Assembly: GCA_965262175.1 (NCBI GenBank)
Contig: CBDHES010000002.1
Coordinates: 806,001 to 870,000 of the forward strand
From: CADEDH01 sp965262175
GTDB taxonomy: Bacteria > Actinomycetota > Acidimicrobiia > Acidimicrobiales > SZUA-35
Reading direction: 5' to 3'
Length of the DNA stretch: 64,000 nucleotides
Positions 17,483 to 27,269 of the stretch are shown here, piece after piece (within the stretch, counting starts at the first letter, position 1; the number at the start of each line of letters is the position of its first letter). The position numbers and the translations under genes are program-made. The notes under the pieces are model-generated. The model searched no databases. It had not been told where the DNA came from and saw only the letters and a list, made by a program, of their open reading frames with translations.

Positions 17483-18396
17483 CGGTCGACGCCATGGTCG
17501 AGGGGCCGACCGATGGCATCGAACCACGCTGCGGCCCCGGTGAGGGCGGCGTCGTCGCCGAGGGCCGCCCCGACCACGTCGATCTGCTCGGCGTTGGCCG
17601 GTCCAAGGTCGGCGAGGGTGGCGGCGATCACCGGGAGCACGATGTCGCTGTTGTTGCCGACCCCTCCTCCGATGACGACGACCTCGGGACCGATCAGCCA
17701 CGCCAGGTTGGCCACGCCGGCCCCGACCGCGCCGATCGCCCGGTTCCACAGCTTGGTGGCGGTCGGATCCCCGGCCCGGACGAGGTCGGCCAGGGCCGCG
17801 TCGCGCTCGACCAGCCCGGCCTCGGCGGCCGCCTTGGCGATGGCCGGGCCGGCGCCGAGCTCTTCGACCGTTGCCGGTCGGCCGGCTCGGGCGGCGCCGA
17901 CGTCGATCACGGTGTGACCGATCTCGCCCCCCGAGCGGCGAGCCCGAACGAGCTTGCCACCGGCGAGGATCCCGGCTCCGACGCCGGTGGAGATCGTCAC
18001 GTAGACGACGTCGTGGCGCCCGCGGCCGGCCCCGAAGCGGGCTTCGCCGACCGCCGCCAGGTCGGCGTCGTTGGCCAGGCCGACCGGCAGGCGGAGTTGG
18101 GCCCCGAGCCAGTCCTCGGTGATCCACGGGTCCCACAGGTCAGGGATGTTGGGCGCCTTCACCAGTCGGCCCTCGACGTGGTCGATGATGCCGGGGATCC
18201 CGACCACGGCACCGTCGAGGTCCACCGACGCCGACTCGCTGCGAACCCGCTCGACCAGGTCGACGAGGAAGTCGGGCCGCTCGGCAGTGGTCGGGGTCCG
18301 CTCCCGGACCCGGGCCCGGATCGTGCCGTCGTCGGCCACGACGGCGGCCCGGACGTGGGTACCCCCGAGATCGAGGGCGGCGAAGTAGCGGCTCAT
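17479..18396 (-). CDS. ROK-family glucokinase-like kinase lacking zinc cysteines
   Basis: 305 residues with the ROK fold: phosphate loop DLGGTHVRAAVV, GIPGIIDHVEG, LANDADLAAVGE (catalytic Asp), and the ROK signature ISTGVGAGILAGGKLV ending in GGEIGH. The usual CxCGxxGC zinc motif that follows GEIGH in most ROK kinases is absent; the segment reads VIDVGAARAGRPATVEELG with no cysteine. Position between zwf and pgl, with 4-nt overlaps on both sides, argues for a glucose kinase feeding glucose 6-phosphate to G6PD, but the substrate is inferred. A strong ribosome site, GGAGGTGATC, precedes the ATG at 18396. Confidence 0.82.
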   Translation of the reverse strand: MSRYFAALDLGGTHVRAAVVADDGTIRARVRERTPTTAERPDFLVDLVERVRSESASVDLDGAVVGIPGIIDHVEGRLVKAPNIPDLWDPWITEDWLGAQLRLPVGLANDADLAAVGEARFGAGRGRHDVVYVTISTGVGAGILAGGKLVRARRSGGEIGHTVIDVGAARAGRPATVEELGAGPAIAKAAAEAGLVERDAALADLVRAGDPTATKLWNRAIGAVGAGVANLAWLIGPEVVVIGGGVGNNSDIVLPVIAATLADLGPANAEQIDVVGAALGDDAALTGAAAWFDAIGRPLDHGVDR

Positions 18397-19799
18397 GGTC
18401 GGATCACCTCCGAGATCGGCGCCCCGTAGCGGTAGGTCGTCACCGGTGGCGGCGCATCGATGACCGGTTGGACCAACTCCCATGCCCTGAGGACCTGGTC
18501 GCCGCGGGCGAAGAGCCGGGTGTCTCCGATCAATGCGTCGCCCAACAGCCGATGATAGGGGTCGACCGCCCCATACGCGTCGTCTCCGAGCGGCGGCCCG
18601 TCGAGAGGTCCGTCCCGATCCGGTTCGACCAGCAGCGAGACCGGGTCGCTCGTCAGTCGGTGGCCGGGACGCTTGGCCTGCATCTGCAGCTCGATCGTCC
18701 CCGACGGCTTCATCTCGAATCGGAGCCGGTTGGGCGCCGGGTCGCACTCGGCGTCGGTGAAGAGCGGCCGCGGCGTGTCGGAGAACTCGATGACCGCTTC
18801 GGTGCAGGTCTGATCGAGGGCCTTCCCGGCCCGGATCGTCCACGGGACCCCGGCCCACCGCCACGAGTCGATCTCGGCTTCGATCGAGATGAACGTCTCG
18901 GTGTCGGACCACGGAGCGACGCCGTCCTCGTCGCGGTAGCCCTCGTACTGGGCCCGCTGGACCCGGTCGGGATCGAGCGGCCGCATCGCCCGCAGCACCT
19001 TCATCACCTCGGCGCCCATATCGGTCGAGGAGTCGGAGACCGGTGGCTCCATGGCGAGGAACGCCATGACCTGGATGAGGTGGTTCTGAACGACGTCCCG
19101 CAACGCACCGACGTCGTCGTAGAACGAGCCTCGACCCTCGATGCCGAAGTCCTCGGCCAGGGTGATGGTGACCGATGACACGTAGTGTCGGTTCCACAGC
19201 GGCTCGAGCAACGAGTTGGCGAACCGGAACACGAGCAGGTTGAGCACGGCCTCCTTGCCCAGGAAGTGATCGATCCGGTAGATCCGCTCCTCCGGGTAGT
19301 GGGCGAGCACCGCCCGATCGAGCTCCTGGGCCGACGCCAGGTCTCTCCCGAAGGGCTTCTCGAGCACCAACCGGCCCCGGTTCAGTCCGGCCCCGGCCAG
19401 GCCTTGGACCACCGCCGGGAACAGGAACGGGGGGATCGCCAGGTAGCACACCGGGCAGGCCGCGCTCGACACCTCATCGGCGAGCCGACGGTAGGTGTCG
19501 GGGTTCTGGTACTCCCCGGACACGAAGCGGAGCCGATCCGACAGCTTCCGCCACAGACCGGGGTCCACGTCGAGCTGCTCGTCCAACGCCGACCGAGCGG
19601 CGGCCCGAAGGTCATCGACCGTCCACGGGGAGCGGGCCAGACCGACCACCGGGTGGTCGAGGGTTCCCTCCGCTTCGAGCTGGTAGAGGGAGCGGAACAG
19701 CTTCTTGCGGGCCAAGTCGCCGGTGATGCCGAACAGCACGAGGCAGTCGGCTCGATCGGGGGTGGGCGGTGCCATCGCCGAATTGTGCCCGATCGACAT
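18393..19799 (-). CDS. zwf: Glucose-6-phosphate 1-dehydrogenase
   Basis: 468 residues; oxidises glucose 6-phosphate to 6-phosphogluconolactone with NAD(P)+. The nucleotide-binding motif is GITGDLARKKLF, the substrate and catalytic segment is RIDHFLGKE, and EKPFGRDLASA and FANSLLEPLWNRHYV are conserved. First gene of a tightly coupled zwf-ROK-pgl operon (ATGA overlap with the ROK gene). ATG at 19799 is used; ATG at 19775 (MAPPTPD) is an alternative. No opcA homologue accompanies it. Divergent from rnz across 93 nt. Confidence 0.93.
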   Translation of the reverse strand: MSIGHNSAMAPPTPDRADCLVLFGITGDLARKKLFRSLYQLEAEGTLDHPVVGLARSPWTVDDLRAAARSALDEQLDVDPGLWRKLSDRLRFVSGEYQNPDTYRRLADEVSSAACPVCYLAIPPFLFPAVVQGLAGAGLNRGRLVLEKPFGRDLASAQELDRAVLAHYPEERIYRIDHFLGKEAVLNLLVFRFANSLLEPLWNRHYVSSVTITLAEDFGIEGRGSFYDDVGALRDVVQNHLIQVMAFLAMEPPVSDSSTDMGAEVMKVLRAMRPLDPDRVQRAQYEGYRDEDGVAPWSDTETFISIEAEIDSWRWAGVPWTIRAGKALDQTCTEAVIEFSDTPRPLFTDAECDPAPNRLRFEMKPSGTIELQMQAKRPGHRLTSDPVSLLVEPDRDGPLDGPPLGDDAYGAVDPYHRLLGDALIGDTRLFARGDQVLRAWELVQPVIDAPPPVTTYRYGAPISEVIRP

Positions 19800-19892
19800 C
19801 GAATCGGGTTCATCATGGGACCGTCGGCACTGCGATGCTGACCATCGACCGTCCGCTCACCGACCGGTGCCGGACCAGGAGGGAGCCCCGAC

Positions 19893-20825
19893 GTGACCGC
19901 TCGCCACTTCACCGCTCTCGGTACCGCCAGCCAAGCTCCGACCCGCCTCCGCCAACACAACAGCTACGCCCTCCGGTGGGACGAGCAGCTCGTCCTGTTC
20001 GACCCCGGTGAGGGAACCCAGCGTCAGTGCCTGGTGGCCGGGCTCAGCATCGCCCGGGCGACGGCGGTGTTCGTCACCCACTTCCATGGGGACCACTGCC
20101 TCGGACTACCCGGCGTCATCCAGCGCCGAGCGCTCGACAACCGGGGTTCGGCGGAGCCACGACCTCCGCTCCCGATCGTCTACCCGGCCGAGGGTCAGGA
20201 GTTCTTCGAACGGCTCCGGTGGGCGAGCGAGTTCCACGACACCAGCAACATCGAGCCGGTGCCGGTCGGCGCCGAGGGCCCGGTGCTCGACCTCTCGCCG
20301 GAGTTGACGGTCAGCGCCCGGCGGCTGAACCACCGGATCCCGACCTACGGGTACCGGCTCGACGAGGCCGATGCCGTCCGGCTCGATCCCGACGCTCTGG
20401 CCGCCCGGGGAATCGAGGGCCCCGACGTCGGCCGACTGGTGGCCGACGGCCGGCTGGAGACCGAGGCGGGGACGGTCGGTCTGGCCGAGGTGTCCCACAT
20501 GCGGCCCGGGCAGTCGCTGGCGTTCGTGATGGACACCAGCCTGTGTGATGGGGCGGCCCACCTGGCCGATGGCGTCGACCTGCTCGTCTGCGAGTCGACG
20601 TTCCTCGACCGCGACGCCGAGTTGGCCGCCCGGTTTCACCACCTGACCGCCGGTCAGGCGGCCCGGTTGGCCGTCGCCACCGGAGCCCGTCGGCTCGTCC
20701 TGACCCACTTCTCGGCCCGGTATCCCGACAACGAGGTCTTCGCCGCCGAGGCATCGGCCATCCACGACGACGTGGTGGTGGCCGACGACCTGATGACGAT
20801 CGACGTCCCACCTCGCCGGTCCTGA
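19893..20825 (+). CDS. rnz: Ribonuclease Z
   Basis: 310-residue metallo-beta-lactamase-fold endonuclease that trims tRNA 3' trailers. Motifs: FDPGEGTQRQ (family signature), THFHGDHCLGLPG (zinc His and Asp), HRIPTYGYRL, VMDTS and LTHFSARYP. Its length is that of the short bacterial RNase Z form. The GTG at 19893 has AGGAGGG about 10 nt upstream. It stands alone between divergent zwf and convergent MFS genes. Together with MiaA and MiaB it adds to the tRNA-maturation content of the region. Confidence 0.9.
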   Translation: MTARHFTALGTASQAPTRLRQHNSYALRWDEQLVLFDPGEGTQRQCLVAGLSIARATAVFVTHFHGDHCLGLPGVIQRRALDNRGSAEPRPPLPIVYPAEGQEFFERLRWASEFHDTSNIEPVPVGAEGPVLDLSPELTVSARRLNHRIPTYGYRLDEADAVRLDPDALAARGIEGPDVGRLVADGRLETEAGTVGLAEVSHMRPGQSLAFVMDTSLCDGAAHLADGVDLLVCESTFLDRDAELAARFHHLTAGQAARLAVATGARRLVLTHFSARYPDNEVFAAEASAIHDDVVVADDLMTIDVPPRRS

Positions 20826-20845
20826 CCGTACGGGTGGCCAGGGTC

Positions 20846-20913
20846 GGCGGTCGGACGCCGACTCGGGTGGCGGCGGCGGTCGGGCGGTCGGACGCCGGCT
20901 CAGGTGGCGGCGG
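20846..20913. repeat. 31-bp imperfect direct repeat between rnz and MFS gene
   Basis: Copies at 20846-20876 and 20883-20913 (ggcggtcggacgccgrctcr followed by ggtggcggcgg) differ at two positions and are separated by 6 nt. The second copy covers the stop codon of the MFS gene, so a segmental duplication probably included its 3' end. Confidence 0.75.
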
Positions 20914-22237
20914 GGGCGGTCGTCGGCCCCGTGAGCCGATGGCGGTAGTAGGCGGCGACGAGGACGAGGCCGCTGGCGGCGATGCCGATCATCGACAGGA
21001 TGTGGAAGCCGGCCATGGTGAAGACGAAGCCGGAGGCCAGGGCGCCGGCGCCGCTGGCGAAGCCGGTCAGGAAGTCGGCCGCCCCCTGGGCACCGACCGC
21101 CTCATCGGCCGGGACGACCTCGGTGAGAAGAGCGCTGGAGGCCACGATGCCGAAGCTCCACCCCAGGCCGAGCAGGAACAGTGCGGGGAACATGAGGCTG
21201 GCGGGGGCTTCACCGGCCAGGGCCGAGAGGACGGTCGAGACCATGAGCACGAGACCGCCGAGGGCGAGGATCGGGAGCCGGCCATACCGGTCGGAGGCCC
21301 ACCCGGCGAGGGGGGCGAAGGCGTACATACCGGCGGTGTGGACCGAGATCACCCACCCGACGGCGGCCACGGAGTGGCCGTGGGCGTCCATGTGGAGCGG
21401 CGTCATGGCCATCACCATGACCATGACGGCCTGGGAGACGGCGAGACCGCCGGCGGCCACCCGGGCCACCGGGTTGGCCATGATCGAGCGAAACCCGTCG
21501 CCGAGGCCGCCCTTGGCCTTGGCCGCCTGTGGCGGGCCGTCGACCGAGGGGTCGACCTCCGCCACCTTGGGTTGGATGCCGCCGGAGATGACGAGCGGAT
21601 CGGGCCGAAGCCCGATCCAGAGCACGAGACCGGCGGCGGCGAAGAACAGCAGGGCGAACAGGTAGGCGCCGACCAACTCGTCGAGGCCCAACGACTCGGC
21701 GATCGAACCGGCCGGGCCGAGCAGGGCCGGCCCGCCGACCGCGCCGATGGTCGAGGCGAACACGACCGCCGAGATCGCCTTGCCCCGAACCTCGGGCTTG
21801 GCGAGGTCGGCGGCGGCGTAGCGGGCGAGGTTGGTCGCCCCCTGCCCCACCCCGATCAGTACCAGGCCGAGGAGGAAGGGGAAGAGCAGCAACGCCTGGC
21901 CACTGGCGACGGCCACCGCCGAGCCGACGGCGGCGGCGATGTAGCCGACGGACAGGCCCGGCCGACGGCCCCGGCGGCTCATGTAGCGGGAAAGGATCGA
22001 GGCGCTGAAGGCGGTCCCGACCGTGATGGCCGCCGTCGATGAGCCGGCCCAGGTCCCCTCGCCGAGGATCTCGGCGATGATCAGGACCGCCACCGCAAAG
22101 GCGACCGACATCCCGGCCCGGGCGAAGATCGCGCTGGCGAACAGGACCCGCAGGGTCCGGGTCTGGATCGCCTCCAGCTCGTGCTCGTCGGGTTCGGCGG
22201 CGTGGGCCAGGGGTCGGTCCGCTCGGTCGGTGGTCAC
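20900..22237 (-). CDS. MFS transporter
   Basis: 445-residue major facilitator protein with about twelve hydrophobic segments. A soluble N-terminus of about 30 residues precedes the first span; the loop after span 2 has SRYMSRRGRRPGLSVGY, matching the MFS motif A region, and the second half has PLAGWASDRYGRLPILAL, the equivalent motif. The central loop is long (about 60 residues, with KPEVRGKAIS before it). The substrate cannot be inferred. Start is GTG at 22237. It lies 58 nt downstream of the molybdenum hydroxylase gene. Confidence 0.82.
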   Translation of the reverse strand: MTTDRADRPLAHAAEPDEHELEAIQTRTLRVLFASAIFARAGMSVAFAVAVLIIAEILGEGTWAGSSTAAITVGTAFSASILSRYMSRRGRRPGLSVGYIAAAVGSAVAVASGQALLLFPFLLGLVLIGVGQGATNLARYAAADLAKPEVRGKAISAVVFASTIGAVGGPALLGPAGSIAESLGLDELVGAYLFALLFFAAAGLVLWIGLRPDPLVISGGIQPKVAEVDPSVDGPPQAAKAKGGLGDGFRSIMANPVARVAAGGLAVSQAVMVMVMAMTPLHMDAHGHSVAAVGWVISVHTAGMYAFAPLAGWASDRYGRLPILALGGLVLMVSTVLSALAGEAPASLMFPALFLLGLGWSFGIVASSALLTEVVPADEAVGAQGAADFLTGFASGAGALASGFVFTMAGFHILSMIGIAASGLVLVAAYYRHRLTGPTTAPAAT

Positions 22238-22295
22238 CGCGGGATCTTAGGTCACCACTCGGCCCGCGCCCCCTTTCGTCGGCGCCCGGTGGCGA

Positions 22296-24644
22296 TCAGC
22301 CGGTCGCCTCGGCCACCGCTCGCCAGACCCGTTCCGGGGTGACCGGGAGGTCGAGATGACGGACGCCGAGGTGGCTGAGGGCGTCGATCACCGCGTTCTG
22401 GATGGCCGGCACCGCCCCGATGCACCCCGACTCGGCGATGCCCTTGAACCCGGCCGGGTTGTTGGGCGACGGGGTCTGGGTGACCTGACACTCGAACGAC
22501 GGCATCTCGGCCGCCGACGGGAAGCCGTAGTCGAGGAAGTTGGAGGTCAGGGGGTTGCCGTCGGCGTCGTAGACGAACTCCTCGTAGAGGGCCTGGCCGA
22601 CCGCCTGGCCGAGGGCCCCGTGGACCTGACCGAACACGATCATCGGGTTGATGACCGTCCCCGCGTCGTCGACGGTGACCAGCCGGGTGAGCACGATGTC
22701 GCCCACCTCGGGATCGACCTCGACGACCGCCGCGTAGGCGCCGTAGGGAACGGTCGGTCCGTCGCCCAGGAAGTCGGACTCGCACTTCAGGACGGGATCG
22801 GCGGCCTCGGGACGGGCCGGGAGGGCGGTGGCGATCTCGGTCCAGGTGACCGTCGATGCCCCGGGGGCGCCGGCGACGTGGAATCGGGCTTCGGCCACGT
22901 CGAGGACGATGTCGTCGATCGCCGCTTCGAGCAGGCCGGCGGCGGTCGCCTTGGCCATCTCGACGAGCTCGTCGGTCGCTTCGATCAACGCCGATCCGGC
23001 CCGCTGCGCCGATCGCGAGCCACCGGTGATCCCCCCTCGGGGAACGACATCGGTGTCGCCGTGGACCACCTCGATACGGTCGACAGGGACGCCGGTCCGT
23101 TCGGCGACGAGCATCGCCCACGTCGTGTAGTGGCCCTGGCCGTAGGGGGACGAGCCGGTGACGACCCGGAACGACCCGTCGCCCCGTAGCTCGAGGCTGC
23201 CGTACTCCGAGTTGGGGATGCCGGCGGTGCGGTCGATGAAGTTCGAGAACCCGACCCCGATCTGGGGGCCGCCGGCCGAGCGGCGCTCGGCCTGCTCGGC
23301 CCGGACGGCGTCGTAGCCGAGGGCCTCGACCACCAGCTCGAACGCCTCCCCGTAGTCGCCGGAGTCGTAGATGAGCCCGGTGGGGTTGGTGAACGGCATC
23401 CGCTCGGCGGGGATCAGGTTGATCCTGCGGACCTCGACAGGATCCATCCCGATCTCGGCCCCGAAGGCGTCGACGGCCCGATCGAGGAGCGATCCGGCCT
23501 CGGGGCGACCGGCGCCCCGGTAGGCGACGATGGGCGTGGTGTTGGTGACCACGGCGGTCAGGGACCAGTGGACCTGATCGATGTCGAACGGGCCGGGGAG
23601 GATCATGCCGGTGTTGCGGGCCAGGCCGCCGTTGGTCACCGGGTAGGCCCCGAGGTCGGCGATCAGCTCGACGTCGAGGGCGGCGATCCGCCCGTTCCGG
23701 TCGCCGCCGATCCGGACCTTCTGGCGTTGCGCCCGGGAGTGGCCGAGGCCGACCATGTCCGCCGACCGGTCGGGGGTCCACCGGACTGCTCGACCGGCCC
23801 GCCGAGCGAGGAACGGGAGGAGGAGATCCTCGGGGTAGATGCGGGCCTTGGCCCCGAAGCTGCCCCCGACGTCGCTGGTGACGACCCGGACCTGGTCGGT
23901 CTCGAGACCGTAGTAGGCGGCGAGTCCGGCCTGGATCGGGTGAACGCCCTGGCAGGCGGCGTAGTGGAGGAGGCGGCCGTCGTCGGTCCACATCGACGCC
24001 GCGGTCCGGGTCTCCATCGGGCAGGGGGCGATGCGGGCGACGTCGATCGTGGTCTCGACGACGACCTCGCAAGTCGAGAAGTCGGACGGTTGCCGCTCAC
24101 CGGGCCCGGTGGCGGTGACCGCTACGTTCGATCCGAGCTCGTCGAACAGCAACGAATCGCTGGTGACGGCGGCGACGGGGTCGATCACCGGGGGGAGGGG
24201 TTCATAGTCGACGACGACCAGCTCGGCGGCATCGGCTGCTGCGGCGGCCGACTCGGCGACGACGACCGCCACCGGTTCGCCGACGAAGCGAACCTTGTCC
24301 CGGGCGAGCGGGTACCGGGGCGTCGACTCCGACAGCCCGGCGATCGGGCCCAGATCGACGTCGGCGGCGGTCACGACATCGACCACTCCGGGCTGGGCTC
24401 GGGCCTCCGCGGCATCGATCCCGCCGATCCGGGCGTGGGCCTGGATCGAGGTGATGAAGTGGGCGACGAGGGCACCCTCGAGGTCGAGGTTGGGGACGAA
24501 GGTGGAGGCCCCGGTGACGAGGTGCCGGTCCTCGACCCGCCGGATCGACCGCCCGAGCATGGGGTCCGAGCCGGTCGGACCGTCGGCCGGGGTCGATGGT
24601 GCAGCCCAGTCGGTGAGTGGTTGGGTGTCGGCCACGGAAGTCAT
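22296..24644 (-). CDS. Xanthine dehydrogenase-family molybdopterin-binding (large) subunit
   Basis: 782 residues of the CoxL/XdhB type: an ald_Xan_dh_C domain at the N-terminus (DPMLGRSIRRVEDRHLVTG, VRFVGEPVAVVVAES) followed by the molybdopterin-binding domains (DVGGSFGAK, AYRGAGRPEA, GSSPYGQGHYT, GGSRSAQRAGSA). The catalytic Glu is in GFKGIAESGCIGAVPA. The form I CO dehydrogenase loop AYRCSFR is replaced by AYRGAGR, so this is the form II or general hydroxylase type; the substrate is unknown. No medium (FAD) or small (2Fe-2S) subunit gene adjoins it, which is unusual. ATG at 24644 is chosen as it begins the conserved sequence. Confidence 0.85.
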   Translation of the reverse strand: MTSVADTQPLTDWAAPSTPADGPTGSDPMLGRSIRRVEDRHLVTGASTFVPNLDLEGALVAHFITSIQAHARIGGIDAAEARAQPGVVDVVTAADVDLGPIAGLSESTPRYPLARDKVRFVGEPVAVVVAESAAAAADAAELVVVDYEPLPPVIDPVAAVTSDSLLFDELGSNVAVTATGPGERQPSDFSTCEVVVETTIDVARIAPCPMETRTAASMWTDDGRLLHYAACQGVHPIQAGLAAYYGLETDQVRVVTSDVGGSFGAKARIYPEDLLLPFLARRAGRAVRWTPDRSADMVGLGHSRAQRQKVRIGGDRNGRIAALDVELIADLGAYPVTNGGLARNTGMILPGPFDIDQVHWSLTAVVTNTTPIVAYRGAGRPEAGSLLDRAVDAFGAEIGMDPVEVRRINLIPAERMPFTNPTGLIYDSGDYGEAFELVVEALGYDAVRAEQAERRSAGGPQIGVGFSNFIDRTAGIPNSEYGSLELRGDGSFRVVTGSSPYGQGHYTTWAMLVAERTGVPVDRIEVVHGDTDVVPRGGITGGSRSAQRAGSALIEATDELVEMAKATAAGLLEAAIDDIVLDVAEARFHVAGAPGASTVTWTEIATALPARPEAADPVLKCESDFLGDGPTVPYGAYAAVVEVDPEVGDIVLTRLVTVDDAGTVINPMIVFGQVHGALGQAVGQALYEEFVYDADGNPLTSNFLDYGFPSAAEMPSFECQVTQTPSPNNPAGFKGIAESGCIGAVPAIQNAVIDALSHLGVRHLDLPVTPERVWRAVAEATG

Positions 24645-24700
24645 GGCGCCGACCCTAGTGGGCCCGGAACCCGAACGATGGCGGACGAGCCGGCCGGGGC

Positions 24701-25804
24701 TCAGTCGATCGTGGCGTGGGGCAGGTTCTCCCGGACCCCGTTCGTGGTCACCTGGATGAACTCGGCGTTGGCCCACAGCTCGGGGATGGTCCGGGCATCG
24801 CTGTAGCTCATTCCGGACCGCACGCCGGCCATGAGGCCGGCAACCAACTTCGACACCTCACCGCGGTAGGGGACGGTGCCTTCCACCCCTTCGGGCGCTC
24901 GGTGCTCGAAGTACTCGTCGTCGACGTCTTCGCCCGACCGGGCCGCTCGGGCCTCGATCGCCTCGAACGACGCCATGCCCCGGACCCGCTTGACCAGGCC
25001 CCGGCTGGTCTGCTCGACGTCGCCAGGGCTCTCCTTGGTACCGGCGAACAGGCTGCCGATCATCACCGTGCTGGCCCCGGCGGCCAGCGCCTTGGCGATG
25101 TCGCCCGAGGTCCGGATGCCGCCGTCGGCGATGAGGGGAACCGGTCTCCCGTCGCCGTCGACGAGGCCGGCGCAATCGCTGATGGCGGTCAGCTGGGGGA
25201 CGCCGACGCCGGCGACCAGGCGAGTCGTGCACACCCCTCCGGGGCCGACGCCGACCTTGACGGCGTCGGCTCCGGCAGAGACCAGCTCCTCGGCGCCGAG
25301 GCGGGTCGCCACGTTGCCGGCGATCAGTCCGGTGTCGGGGTGCTTGGCCTTGATCTCGCCGACCATGTCGATGGCGTGGTCGGCGTGGCCGTGGGCGATG
25401 TCGAGGACCAGGACGTCGACGCCGGCATCAGCCAACGCGGCGCTGCGGTCGATGGCGTCGTGGTCGGTGCCCACTGCGGCCCCGACGAGGAGCCGACCGC
25501 CGGCGTCGGTCGCCGCCTGGGCAGCCGCCGGCGCCTCCTTCACCTTCCGGACCATGTCGGCCTGGAGGTCGATCGTCAGGAACCGATGGAGGATGCCGAT
25601 CCCGCCCAGCTGGGCCATGGTGCGGGCCATCTCGGCTTCGCAGACCGTGTCCATGTTGGCGGCGACGATCGGGATACCGAGGGCTGCCGATCGGGTCAGC
25701 TGGGTGGCGACCGAGATGTCTCGGCGAGAGCGCACACTCGACCGCCGCGGGACCAGCAGGACATCGTCGAACGTCAAACCCAGGCGGAGGTTGTTCATCG
25801 GCAC
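24701..25804 (-). CDS. IMP dehydrogenase/GMP reductase-family protein without CBS domains
   Basis: 367-residue TIM-barrel enzyme of the IMPDH/GMPR family. It has LTFDDVLLVPRRSSV, AANMDTV, the catalytic cysteine loop GVGPGGVCTTRLVAGVGVPQ (IMPDH-like), LIADGGIRTSGDIAKAL, and an EGVEGTVPYRGEV C-terminal flap. The two CBS domains between barrel strands 2 and 3 are absent. In the mobile flap the IMPDH Arg-Tyr dyad (DRYF) reads DEYF, so it could be a GMP reductase or a different activity. GTG at 25804 is preferred, with AAGGAG 7 nt upstream; that ribosome site abuts a strong hairpin. It occupies the place where recX usually follows recA. Confidence 0.8.
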   Translation of the reverse strand: MPMNNLRLGLTFDDVLLVPRRSSVRSRRDISVATQLTRSAALGIPIVAANMDTVCEAEMARTMAQLGGIGILHRFLTIDLQADMVRKVKEAPAAAQAATDAGGRLLVGAAVGTDHDAIDRSAALADAGVDVLVLDIAHGHADHAIDMVGEIKAKHPDTGLIAGNVATRLGAEELVSAGADAVKVGVGPGGVCTTRLVAGVGVPQLTAISDCAGLVDGDGRPVPLIADGGIRTSGDIAKALAAGASTVMIGSLFAGTKESPGDVEQTSRGLVKRVRGMASFEAIEARAARSGEDVDDEYFEHRAPEGVEGTVPYRGEVSKLVAGLMAGVRSGMSYSDARTIPELWANAEFIQVTTNGVRENLPHATID

Positions 25805-25815
25805 GTCGGATCTCC

Positions 25816-25851
25816 TTGGATGGGCCGCCGGACGACGGCCGGCCCATCCAA
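25816..25851 (-). terminator. 11-bp hairpin between recA and guaB-like gene
   Basis: TTGGATGGGCC (25816-25826) pairs perfectly with 25841-25851 around a GC-rich 14-nt loop. It lies 45 nt after the recA stop, so it may end the recA transcript. Its downstream arm on the minus strand runs directly into the AAGGAG ribosome site of the next gene, so it could also modulate translation of that gene. No T-tract follows. Confidence 0.55.
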
Positions 25852-25895
25852 CCTACCGGCCCGGTTCGACCGGTCGCCTCTCGACCCGACCCACC

Positions 25896-27032
<1,137 letters not shown>

Positions 27033-27222
27033 GAGGTGCTCCTGTTCGTCAGGAAAGATCGAACGTTGTGACGGGGGATGTGACGGGAGTGCGTTACCGG
27101 GACGGTACTCGGGTGCTGTGACACTGATCGGGCCGGCACCTCGGGAGAAGGCGCGTCACCGTGGCCGAGCAGCCGGGCGTTGATCCATCGGAGAGCCGAC
27201 CGGCCCACCGATGCTTACACCA

Positions 27223-27251
27223 CTGTAGTTACGAACACCTGTTCACACAAG
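27223..27251 (-). promoter_or_regulatory. recA promoter with LexA (SOS) box in the spacer
   Basis: On the minus strand TTGTGT (27251-27246) and TACAGT (27228-27223) are spaced by exactly 17 nt, a sigma-70-type promoter. The spacer contains GAACAGGTGTTC (27245-27234), a perfect GAAC-N4-GTTC match to the Gram-positive/actinobacterial LexA box. A repressor bound there would block RNA polymerase, the classic arrangement for an SOS gene. Confidence 0.75.
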
Positions 27252-27269
27252 CGTTCGGGCCAATCGATC

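Noticed and set aside
16373..17917. 514-codon plus-strand frame running from the His-tail repeats across pgl
   Set aside because: It is the shifted reading of the His-rich repeats (TNTSI units) followed by antisense of pgl and the ROK gene; no independent support.
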